DNA of 64,000 nt, taken from contig CM043959.1 of the NCBI GenBank assembly GCA_014529385.2, positions 15,335,309 through 15,399,308 on the forward strand. The letters run 5' to 3'. The notes under the pieces are model-generated. The model did not search any database. It had not been told where the DNA came from and saw only the letters and a program-made list of their open reading frames with translations. This stretch comes from Adiantum capillus-veneris (taxonomy: Eukaryota > Streptophyta > Polypodiopsida > Polypodiales > Pteridaceae). A program made the translations under genes and the position numbers. Shown in pieces: positions 34,849 through 44,922 of the stretch (the first letter of the stretch is position 1; every line of letters begins with the position of its first letter).

Positions 34849-36568
34849 CCTGTTGCCAATTTTAGCATGTGAAAATAGGTTTTAGCCATTGATCAAAATT
34901 GTTGGAAAGTGTAAACTTGACCATAGAATGAAAAAATGAGCATAACTTTGTCAAAACTACTCCAAATTTCACCAGTGCATCTAGGATTACTATAGGTACA
35001 AGACTGTAATGTAACAAATGAATTTTGGAAAAAAGGAACATGGATCATGATCCATGTTGGGATGTATATGGAAATTCTAACTTTGGAAAGTTATTCTTGG
35101 GCATATGGGGATGCTACTAACCAATTTTCTCTGGATTTAGGGTTGAAGGTACATGGATCGCGATCCATGTTGGGCAACATTTTGGAAATCTGATGATAAC
35201 ATCTGGTAGGGTTCATCTAGATTATGCCTTGGTCCAAACATTTTGGGATTTGGATCAATGGTTTGACACTTGGGCTAAATTTTAAAAACCATTTGCAGAT
35301 TTAGAGATTTTTTCATTTTGAAGTGGATTTTGGGATTCAAATGGCTTGAAACTCCATGGCTTGGCTTTCTTGAACATATTGAATCAGATGGTATGGTTTT
35401 TACTTATATTGGACAAAAAGGTAAATGGATTGCGATCCATGTTGGACAGAATTTTGATACAATTCTTATGCACATTTGTTCCCATAGGTTTTCCTAGTAC
35501 ACTAGTGAAATATTTTCAACTTTGGACATGTTTTTCCTTAGTTTGCCCCATTTTTCAGTTTATGGCCATGTTTTTTCCGTGTTGACCATATCTGTTTCTG
35601 GCAGCCATTTTTTGCACTCTTGTTTTGCTTGAGATCTATCATTGTTTTGATTTTTGATGATTTAGGTCTGTAGTTCATAGCTTTCCGTGCTTCCTTGGAA
35701 AATTCCACTAGACATTGAATCCTTTTGAGAAGACAAACTGAATCCTGCAATTTTCACCATTTTGCAAGTAAACCTTTGCTTAGTTTTGATCCTACCACCA
35801 TCCTTAGGTTACAATTACTTGTTGATAGGCTCCAAGGAGAGTGTGAAGTCTCCCAATTGACTTTAGCAGTGATTTGAAAATTTGTCAAGACTCTATCTTT
35901 AGCCATTCTTTATAGGTCTTGTTGGTATCCCAACATCTGTCCTCTCCTAAGTTTTCTCTAGGATTCCACCTTTTTTCTATGAAAATGACCAAAAAAGACC
36001 ATTTGCAGACTGAAAGTAGCAATCCAGGAGGGTTTGATGATCTTTAGAGCAATTTTTGTGATCATTTTGCAACACTAGTACTATTCATACATTGTCCAGC
36101 TAGTGAGCCACTTTTATCCTGATTTTGGCAAAAAGGGGCATGGATCGCGATCCATGTTGGGATGCATTTTGAAAAGACAGCCATAGGAGTTTGTTCCTGG
36201 CCCTCTATTGTTGCTCTTGTAGAAATTTCCATGATTTTAGGGTTTGGGGAACATGGATCGTGATCCATGTTCCACCACTTTTTTCTATTGTTTTTACCTT
36301 GCCTGATTCTGTCAGCTAATTAGGGTCTACTGACGAAATATTTCTGGTTTTTGATGGGTTTTGGACTTCCCCATTGGCCCTGTTAGTTTGCCAATTTTGT
36401 GACCTTGTACTGCTTTGATCCGTTGTTTTGGCATTGTTGATGCAGTATGGGACACAGACACATGCTCTTGCAAGGTTAATGATCATACCTGTCAAATTTG
36501 GTGTAGTAAGATCCACCGAGGAGGTCGTAGTGGGCAGAAGAAACTCTTGAAACTCTATACTCTTGTGG
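34849..36568. other. Family A spacer, second copy, with five palindromes
   Basis: Non-coding. Palindromes are at 35037-35058, 35151-35170, 35425-35440, 36139-36156 and 36250-36271, most preceded by AAAAAGG or GAAGG and followed by GTTGG. The segment 36157-36249 between the last two appears inverted and shortened in the left copy. No coding frame is supported up to the microsatellite. Confidence 0.65.
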
Positions 36569-36588
36569 CTCTCTCTCTCTCTCTCTCT

Positions 36589-36636
<48 letters not shown>
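36569..36636. repeat. (CT)n microsatellite, LINE-free site
   Basis: CT run interrupted once by AA at 36589-36590. This is the uninterrupted form of the site that holds the LINE in the left copy. The frame of repeated Leu-Ser across it is an artefact. Confidence 0.95.
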
Positions 36637-36643
<7 letters not shown>

Positions 36644-37222
36644 AATGAGCTTATGTTGCCCCATTTGACTATATGTTCTCAGTCTAACCGGAAAGCCCCA
36701 TTTATACTTACCTCCATTGATCATATCTTGTTGTTCATATCAAATGCGGTTCAAACCGTTCGTCATTTTGACACTCGGTTTACGAATGGCGTCGATCTGC
36801 AGTTTTGATCCTTCAGAAGTTGGCTCAAAATTCATCTTGTGTCAAATCTTTCCATATTTGTCATGTTTGAATTCCTCGCTTTGAAGTTTCGATGTTTGCT
36901 TTCAAAAGTCAATTCCGACCTGGCTCGACTTATCAATTTTTTGTTGATTATTTGTTGTTTTTTTCTTTTTTGTAAAAGAAAATTATTTACAATGATTATT
37001 AATCCGCCAAAAATTAGCCAAAATTAGTGTCGCCTCCCTTTTATACATACTCTTATTCTGGTATTAGATGGTGATGGTATGGCTCATGATTATGCTAACT
37101 AAGAGTTTGTCAAGCTCTGAAAAACATATTGTGTATTTTTTAAAGAAAAAGAAAGGAAAGGAAAGGAAAAGAAAAGAAGTAAGATGATAATAATAATATA
37201 TACAAATGATAATCCTGTCGCA
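36637..37222. other. Non-coding region, second copy of 15211-15808
   Basis: No coding frame is supported. It lies after the polypurine tract (minus-strand direction) at 37223-37239, and includes a purine run at about 37144-37180. Confidence 0.4.
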
Positions 37223-37239
37223 TTTTTCCCCCTTCCTAG
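37223..37239 (-). other. Polypurine tract after the retropepsin remnant, second copy
   Basis: Minus-strand CTAGGAAGGGGGAAAAA, about 55 bases after the stop at 37294-37296. Equivalent of 15809-15825. Confidence 0.5.
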
Positions 37240-37293
37240 AGTGAGTTGTCCCCGACGAACATGTGTCAGAGTGCTTGGGAACAAAGCGCGTGT

Positions 37294-38405
37294 CTATGCA
37301 TAGCCGTATAGTATGGCTCTATGATGCTAATGGAGGATATGCATGGGGAAAAAAAATGTTGTGCAAGAGAGAGGTGCCGAACCATATGTTCAGTGGATGT
37401 TGGTGGCGAGGTTCCCTAAAAGCTGCATGGTGCGAACAATAGTAATTGGAGAAGACGCGCTCTATGTTTGACTGTGACCGGCAAAAGTTTTGATGGTGAT
37501 GGTTGGGTTGCTTTTTGGATTTTTCTGGGTTGCCATCGAAATTTCCTGGGCTTCGATTCACTAGAAGAGGCATTGTGAAAGCGAGGTTGTTTTGGTTGCC
37601 ATACCCACTTGACAGTGTGGTCCATTCGGTTAGGTCGAACATAGTGGTCCATTCGGTTAGGTCGTGTGACGACAGTGGTGGGCAATTTGTGGTGGTTTAA
37701 TTTTTTGTATAGGCAATGTAGGCTCACGTGTATTGGTTTTCGTTTAGGTATCCACAATTTCCTAAGCTTGGTTTTCATGATTGATTTTTTAACCCATATT
37801 TCCTTGACCATGGTGGTGGAGTAGCACTGAGCTGGTGCATGTGGCGATGGTAGAGGTTCCCAGACATGGCCTGTTTGTACAAATGGTGTGGCGAAAGATT
37901 GGCCCTCGTTTTCGAGGAGTAAAGTATTGTCCTGCCAGTTTGGCATGGCTTGATAAGTGCGCATACTGCTTCGTTAAGATGTTGATCTTCGACCACATGA
38001 AATTGATGTGGATAAACGCTTCTAGCAATGGTGATTGGTAAATTTATGTGGCCCAGACTGTCCATAGTGCCTTTGTTTGCTACTTTGAACCCCATAGTGT
38101 TGGACATTAGAGGTTCCTACGTGATTTTTTTGAAAGTGGAGTAGTTAACTACATTAGCTTTGGCCTTTGTTTCCACTAAGGCTCTTTCGGTGGTGCCATC
38201 GGCAAGTTGTAAATAAATGCATAGTTCCATTCCTCCTAACCATGTAGCTTCCGTTTGTATGGATGCTATTGGAGCATTCTCAATAACAACGTCCTGTTGT
38301 TCTTTCCTCTGGAATTTTTCTTGTTCTTTGCGTTTTAATATTTTGAGTTTGGATTCCTGCTGTGCTTGTTCCTAAATGTCCTGTGCTTGACGTCTATGTG
38401 GGATG
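37294..38405 (-). pseudogene. Integrase tail and degenerate retropepsin-like domain, second copy
   Basis: Equivalent of 15880-16990. The former active site reads Glu-Thr-Lys-Ala near 38165-38180 instead of Asp-Thr-Gly-Ala. This copy keeps the C-terminus GYA and stop TAG (37294-37296), which matches the C-terminus GYA and stop of the integrase-retropepsin frame at 50577; the left copy has lost this stop. Part of the conserved ILG segment is deleted near 37965. Confidence 0.65.
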
Positions 38406-38409
38406 CATT

Positions 38410-38891
38410 TCTAACCTCACCATCCTATCTTATTGAACTATTAGTGAGAACCACGATTAATTTGTCAAACCATGGGATGAAGCTGACTCGACTAGTGCAT
38501 AGGGCTACAAGAGGTTGTCAATCTCTCAAAAAACAACTAACAACTCGCATCTAACTCAAGCTACACTCAAGTGACTGAAATCACCAAAAGCCAATCACTC
38601 ATCGACAAGCAAATCACATCCGTTACAGCATCTAATGACATCCAAACGTAACGAAACTTCTAGGACAAGTTAATAAGATCTAAGCACACATGCTTATGGT
38701 CTCAAACCCCACTCTAGGTCAAGTTTCAAAATCGTGATAATTAACAGCAGTGGATTTTTGACCTAGTCGTTTTTGACCTAGTCGTTTTTGACCCAAAATG
38801 CATCTAAATTCTTAGCAATTATGCCCCAATACAGCGCCTATGCTTAGTTCTTTATTTAAAAGTTTAAATTCCTAGTTATGATGAAATTAGG
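38410..38891 (-). other. Leader-like region after the family B LTR, second copy
   Basis: Equivalent of 17000-17453, with the degenerate palindrome at 38728-38746 and a short tandem duplication (GACCTAGTCGTTTTT) at about 38760-38790 that the left copy lacks. Confidence 0.5.
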
Positions 38892-38910
38892 CCACGGATC
38901 GACGACGCCA
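38892..38910 (-). other. Primer-binding-site-like sequence, tRNA-Asp type, second copy
   Basis: Minus-strand TGGCGTCGTCGATCCGTGG, closer to the tRNA-Asp complement than the left copy. It sits on the outer side of the LTR relative to the family B ORF. Confidence 0.5.
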
Positions 38911-38925
38911 AAAGCTACAAAATAC

Positions 38926-39330
38926 TGTGAATGGCTTACGTCAATGCGTAGAGCTCTTACCTGCGGTTGCAATGCAACAAACGCAATCGCAATGTACAAC
39001 TGGAAAGGGAGTAGGAAGCACGAGAAGGAGAGAAGTGAGAGTTGTTAGCTCACGCTGTGTATTTCTTATCCAAAAACTTATAAAAAACTTACAAAAATTG
39101 GCTTTTATACCTTAGCCAAGGTTTTCGGGTGGTCAAAACTACTAATCTGGAGTTCTACCAAAGCTGGGTGATAACTCGCTGATACAATCTGGAAGCTTGT
39201 AGCCCCGGCTCATTAATTACAAAGTTTATCCGAGAAAATAGGAGTTACAATATTCTTGATTTATCAGAATAATAAATGTTTTACAAAGAGAACTTCGAAA
39301 AATGGTGTCCGTATTAGCTTGCTGCTAACA
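38926..39330 (-). repeat. Family B LTR (405 bp), second copy
   Basis: Minus strand TGTTAGCAGC...TTCACA, TATA box at 39100-39111, polypurine tract on its right side (39331-39345). As the 3' LTR of the family B element it closes the possible giant element that extends rightward. Confidence 0.7.
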
Positions 39331-39345
39331 TTTCCCCCCTCCTCG
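39331..39345 (-). other. Polypurine tract, family B, second copy
   Basis: Minus-strand GAGGAGGGGGGAAA immediately before TGTTAGC, 25 bases after the ORF stop at 39370. Confidence 0.7.
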
Positions 39346-39369
39346 CCTGTGTCGTCCCTTGACACAGCT

Positions 39370-42300
39370 TTATGGGCTGAAATAGTCTTCGGGTTGACGG
39401 CTGGCGAGGCGGTCTTTAATCGTGTCCAGTGCCTTCTGGTATCTGATTCTTCTTTCTTTGTCAGGCACTTGCAAAAATTGCATTGTTACTTTATTCTTCA
39501 GCTCCACCGCTGAGTAGCCTACAAACCTGGATGTTAGATTACTGATCACCGGTGCAAATATCTTCGTTCTCTAGGTGAAGAATCCAGTGTAGAATGCTTC
39601 TTCAAAGGCCAACATATTATTCGATGGCAAGAACATACATCTAGCATAGAATCCATAAAGGACTTCTTCTGAAGGTTGGCCACTCAGATCGTAGCATAAG
39701 CCTTTGTTTCTTCCAAAAATGATAGCCATGGGGCTCCTGTTTGCTCAGGCTCATTAAAACTTGTATACATGTTAGCAACATTTTGTAGATCTTACATAAC
39801 ATGGCACAAGAGAGGTTTGGTAAATTCTTGAAGAAAAACATGGCACCTGTTAGGGTTTTCACCATGTATTCCTCTGTTGCTTGGCCTCTATCTGGAGCTG
39901 GCAGCCTGGGAAAGTTAAGCCAAGTTGGCCTCTTCTTATGCAATGCTTCATGCGCTTGCCATGTCCTTACTCTGGGTATAGGACAGAAGGTTGGATCTCT
40001 TTGAAGGGTTGCATGTGCTCTTGTGAACAGAATCAGGTATCTCCGATTCTTGTTCAGCTAGCTTAGCCTCCACTTTGGGTGGTCTTTATCTGCGCCATCT
40101 GCTTGCATATCTTTGTATAGCCTTTCTTTCACTTGTAATAATTCCACTTTGATGAGAGGGTACGGTAGGGATTGTTGATGCCATTGAGCGTTGAAATGAT
40201 TGGGAGTGAGTTGAGTGACGTTGACAAAGTGTAAAACTCTCAACTCCCAATCCATTGCAGCTTTCCACTGCTCATCCATCTCTAGGGTGATCTTCTCCTT
40301 CAGTGTGTCTTCTTCAGTTTTTGACAGTTGGACCATTGACACTATGTCTTCATCCGTGATGTTAATCTGAAAATCTTCATCACCACTCAGCTTTTCTGTG
40401 GACTGTGTCTCAAACTCAGCAAACAAGACCGAGGGTATGTCAATCTGTGGCGGCTTTGAAGTGACTGCCTCTTCCTGCATGTCTAGTTCCCATCTCTGAG
40501 GAGTTGATTAATTTGCTTTAGTTTTGCTATCTCCTTTAGAATCTCTTCCTCTCCTTGAACTCGCATCAGTGCCAGGTCCTTGCGCTGTGACTGTTCTAGC
40601 TTTAATTCCAATTCAAGTTCTTTGTTTTTCTTCTCTAGTGCCTTGTACACTTCGTCAATTCCTTCGATCAAGGCCATGGCTGGATTTTCTCCGATTTGCC
40701 GTAAGAAGATTGCCTGATCATTTATACGTTGTTCAGAGTATAGTAACAAGGCATTGGCAACATCGAATTGCACCTGAATTTTTTGATCTGACAGAGATGT
40801 CGTAAGAAGTTCATTCATAACTTCTGTCAGCTGCTCGTATTTTGCTTTGCAGGCATCAGATAGTTTAGTGAGTAGATCACCTAACTCCTCCATTTCTTTT
40901 TGTTTCCTATCTCTGGCTAATTGATGTTGTTCCGCTTTTGCCTTCATCTCTTGACCTACCTTTGATTATCGATGATGATAGTTATCCTGTCTTCTAACTC
41001 TCCTTGGAGAGCGTCGATCACCATCTCAAGCTCCTTGGCCTTTGTGTTGCGGTTTAGTGCTGTTGAGCAAAGTCTCTCCGTCATTTCCTGCATTTGCCGT
41101 GCATATTCATTGACTTGGACTATTACCTCGTCGTTTGATTGCCACTCCTCCTGTCTTTCCAGCTGAGATGTGCCTGCAACCTCATGTGTGGCTTCATGCT
41201 GCGTCGTAACTGTTGGTGGTTCTTGTGTAGAGGTAGATGGTCGGTTTTCTTCTTGGGTATCCTGAGGCTTTAATGCCTCGGTAGTTTTTGGCTGAGTAGA
41301 AGTAGACGGTGTTGCTATCTCTTCAGGTGCCAACCTTTCTTCCTTCTCTGGCTCAGGTTCTGTCTCATGTGTAGTGGTAGACTCTTTTTCCGCATCTGCT
41401 TCTTTATCAGACTCTTGTTCAGATCCACTTGCCTTTTTCTCTTCTGGCTTTTGAGTATCTTCTGCTGCCTTCTCCTGTTCTGGCTTGGCTTCTTTTTCTT
41501 TTTGTCCGTCGGGGTGGTCAGCCTCTTGTGCAGATTCTATTTGTTGGGTGGACTCAGAATCTTTCTCGTTCTCAGGCTCCACTTCTCCATTGGTGTCTTT
41601 GCCCGCTGGTGATGGTGGTGGGCTAGGCATGGGATGGTCTTGTTGTTCTGTATGCGGTGAGGTGGATCGAGGAGATCCATAACTTTGTTCTTGTCTAGCC
41701 GTTTCCTTGGCTTGGCTTTGGTCTTCCGTCTCCTTGGCTTTCTTAGAAGCTTCTTCTGCCTCCTTCAGCTTTAGAGCTTCAACCTCTTGGTACATTCTTT
41801 CTAAACGCTCTGTTGGATCTTCAGTTTCTTTTCTTGTATGCTGCTTCGTTCAAGGGCCATTAAGTCCAACATGTACCCATTTTTTTGGGTCCTTCCCTTG
41901 TGCTTGTCTACTGTGCTGATAAGCCTGTTTCTCTCTTTCAAAGAAATCTTGTTTTTGAGCTGGCTCTTCTTGGTGTGTGGCCATAGCTTTTCTTTTCATT
42001 TCTTCTCTCCGAGCTCTCTTTCCTTCGTTGTCAGAGCTCTCGCTGCTGTGCCTTTTCGACGAGCTGTCAGCTGACTCTTTATCAGATTTATACGATCTTT
42101 TTCTGACCTTGTAGCTCTTGGAGAGGGTTGTGCTACCAATATCCATGTATTCTGATCTGGAGCAGGCGGTAGGTTGTCGGCCATGCCGATGGCATGATTT
42201 GCTATTCGAGTCAAGACCTCTGGCGCACCCAAGTACGTGATTTTGCCTTCCTTCTTGATGCCATTAAGGTTGTCAACACATACTGCACGTGGTCCACTGG

Positions 42301-42966
42301 TTGTCTTGTTGTCGACTTGAGAACCTGACTGAATGTGGTGGCCACAACGTGATTTGGTGTAGTGTACCTTGGTGGCCTTTTTGCCAAGAAATCGAAGTGC
42401 TGGTGGTACAAACAGGCTGTCTCTTCCACTTGTTTATGAATGAGGTCTGTGAATGTAGCCGCGACTGTCTCTTTGCTAAATGTGCCTGTGGTTTTTCGGT
42501 CTCTTGCTCGCATGGTCATTTCCTCTGTGGGCAGTCTGAGTGCCTTTGCCACTATCTCTTTTGTGATCACTACTTTGACCTTGTTCCCTTGGGTGTCGGA
42601 TATCTGTGCGGTTCCATCTTCTTTGTTGATGGTGGATAGAAGCTCATAAGCCTTCTAAAAATCCACTCCGCAAGGCTCTTGTTCGTAGAAATCCCTGAGC
42701 CCCAGCCCGCGGTTAGCTTCTTTGGTTTCTGGCTTGGCAGCTACATCATAGACTTCTTTGGGCAGGAGTTGCAACTCCGCCTGATGCCCCTCTTCACTTT
42801 TGAACCTGCCAGTGAAGACCGTAGTGTGGTGCTCTTCTAACTGTTCTCTATAGAGGTAGGATGCCTTTGCTGCTTTGACTGACTCGGGGTCTAGTTGATA
42901 AGCGGGAAGTTCCCGTAGTTTCTCCTTTTGGTTGAGCTTCTTTTTAGCCCTCTCCGTTGCTTGCAT
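39370..42966 (-). pseudogene. Family B coiled-coil ORF, full length (about 1200 codons)
   Basis: Unrecognised family. From ATG 42966: an N-terminal globular domain to about 42000 (TVFTGRFKSEEGHQAELQLL, later ITKEIVAKALRLPTEEM) that aligns with the family A N-terminus; a Glu/Lys/Pro/Thr-rich low-complexity region at about 41795-41100; a coiled coil to 40483 (EKKNKELELELKLEQSQRKD); then a conserved part with LRVLHFVNVTQLTPN, LNFPRLPAPDRGQ, LPNLSCAMLCKIYKMLL and MMAFEEAFY near the end, with the stop at 39370. The frame shifts near 42640, 42225, 40950, 40480 and 39720, so this copy is dead. The composition suggests a filament- or scaffold-like protein. It follows a palindrome-bearing spacer and is followed by a polypurine tract and LTR, the position of an extra 3' ORF. 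Confidence 0.65.
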
Positions 42967-43151
42967 GGCTCCTGTTCAGTGAATAGAGTGCAAAGTTAGC
43001 AGATTTGTCGAAATTATCTCTGAAATTTCCTTTAGGCTGAAATGATGACAATTTGGTCCAATTTGCTTCAAATCAATTTTTGAACAAGCAAAGATGCATA
43101 AAAACATGCAAGGAACAAAACTGTGTGGTCAAAACAAATTTTTGCAACCAA

Positions 43152-43175
43152 TGTAAATAATCATGATTATTTACA
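43152..43175. repeat. Family B palindrome 1
   Basis: Perfect 24-bp palindrome with the arms TGTAAATAATCA / TGATTATTTACA. Confidence 0.88.
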
Positions 43176-43447
43176 GCTGAGGAAATTTTTCAACTTTTTG
43201 CAAACTTGGCTTTATAGGCTTGAAGATATACCAAATACATGCTCTGAGTGAAATATGGGCTCATTTGGATACATAGGGTAAAAATGGTATTAGATTTTGG
43301 CTTTAGGTCTCTGAAATAGTAGATATAAAGGAAATTTGAGATTTTGAGCTCCAAATTGATTCAAAATTGGCTAGTGGACTTAACACATCATGTACTTTGG
43401 ATGTATGATGGCAAAATATTAAAATTCTCCAATTTTGAACAAAAAGT

Positions 43448-43465
43448 AAATAATCGTGATTATTT
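43448..43465. repeat. Family B palindrome 2
   Basis: AAATAATCGTGATTATTT, palindromic except for the two central bases. Confidence 0.8.
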
Positions 43466-43690
43466 TTCTAGGTATTGTATAGACCTTGGGTATGAGATAT
43501 GAGGCGATTTGGATCAAGAAATGTTGTTCATAACCCAAATTTTGGCTTGCAAAGACTTCTTTGCGTTTTTTGACAATTTTACAAGTAATGGGTGGCCATT
43601 TTGGCTCATACTTGATTTTTGGCATGTAATAGGTGTGTACACATGATAGGTGAGGTGAGCTGACAATTTCCAAGCAAAACTAATGCTAAA

Positions 43691-43712
43691 GTAAATAATC
43701 ACGATTATTTAC
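43691..43712. repeat. Family B palindrome 3
   Basis: 22 bp with arms GTAAATAATC / GATTATTTAC and two mismatched central bases. Confidence 0.85.
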
Positions 43713-44275
43713 AACAGTGACAAAATCTTTGCAAAACCTACCAATTTTGACCTAGACATGTTTCATACACCTAATACAAGTCTTAGATTGAATTTGGTCA
43801 AGTTTGGTCATGCCGGCATCATTTTGTGCTCTATCAACTCTGAAATCAACGCTTTTTGTGACTACAATTCCTGTTGGGTTTGTCGGTCAAACTTTGAGGC
43901 TTTGGACTTGTCCGCAATATAGTCGTGAAGCAACTTGTGCAATCCTAGCTCATTTGGAGTCAGTTTGACCCCGTATGTCGAATTTGACGCTTTGTAACCT
44001 TCGAGCCGTTTTCTTCTTTTTGAGGGATTTTCTTGATGGATTTCACCAAACCAATCATATACATTGTATATGTATATGGACCTCATAAGCAAGTCATTTG
44101 TGGAGTCATGTCGCAATTCTGGCATTTGCCAAAAACCTAACTTTTCTATTGGGAACCCCCTCGACCCCAGTCGAATGGTCATCTGATGGTATAGAAAGGT
44201 TCTTTTATGTTAGAACATGCTATGGTTCAAATCCCATCTGATTTGGTCAAGCTGGCAGGCCGCTATGGTCAGTTT

Positions 44276-44358
44276 TGTTAGGAAATATGACGTAGCTAAA
44301 TAGATATTTGAGTAGATTACTTAATAGAGAGATAGATTTCACACACAAGAGATTATAG

Positions 44359-44429
<71 letters not shown>

Positions 44430-44860
44430 CACGATATACGTGGTTCACCCAATGTGGGCTATGTCCACGGGAAAGCAGCCACTCAATGGCTTTAGTACTT
44501 CAAAACAAGAAGTAGTTTACAAAGGGATTATACCCTTAATGGAGCTTCCACCTTGCTTCACTCTCACCACCTCACACTCACCTTGTTGCATCAACTTCAC
44601 ACTATGAAATGTGTGTAGAAATGGCCTCCTTTTATATGCCAAAAGGGCTGCCCTCTCTCATGAGAGGCAGCCATGTGTAGCCGCCCTTGTGTAGATAAGT
44701 CCAAATCGGACCCTAAAGTTGTCCCTGATTTTTGACTGCCGTTGGTTTTCGGTGAGTGATTTTTCTTCACGCACGATGGCTTCTCCTCATAATGGGTGCC
44801 TTACAAATGTGCGATTTTACCACAGAAGATTACAAGGTAAATCAGGCTCGATACTTAACA
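44276..44860 (-). repeat. 3' LTR of the Copia element (585 bp)
   Basis: Matches 48872-49650 except for a missing GC-rich segment. It contains a long GA run at about 44363-44425. Confidence 0.95.
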
Positions 44861-44871
44861 ATCTCCCACTT
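44861..44871 (-). other. Polypurine tract of the Copia element
   Basis: Minus-strand AAGTGGGAGAT directly before TGTTAAG, as usual for plant Copia elements. Confidence 0.85.
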
Positions 44872-44922
44872 GGAGAATGATCTCAAAACCAAACCTGTAA
44901 GACTGCTTTCCATCCTGGCTTC

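Larger units (their letters stand above)
25637..40774. repeat. Right copy of the tandem segmental duplication
   Basis: Matches 1-19366 as described there, without the LINE, and continues beyond 40774 into the part of the family B ORF that the left copy lacks. It therefore shows the pre-LINE state of the locus at 36569-36636 and several codons before they became stops in the left copy. Confidence 0.93.
42967..44270. other. Non-coding spacer upstream of the family B ORF
   Basis: No coding frame is supported; the frame at 43862-44182 has no domain. It contains three copies of the family B palindrome, 245-296 bases apart. It ends at the target site of the Copia element, and its right half continues beyond that element at 49656. 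Confidence 0.6.

Noticed and set aside
36415-36808. Frames with long Leu-Ser runs
   Set aside because: Translation of the (CT)n microsatellite.
41367-42074. Plus-strand frames rich in Phe, Leu and Ser
   Set aside because: Antisense of the Glu/Lys-rich part of the family B ORF.
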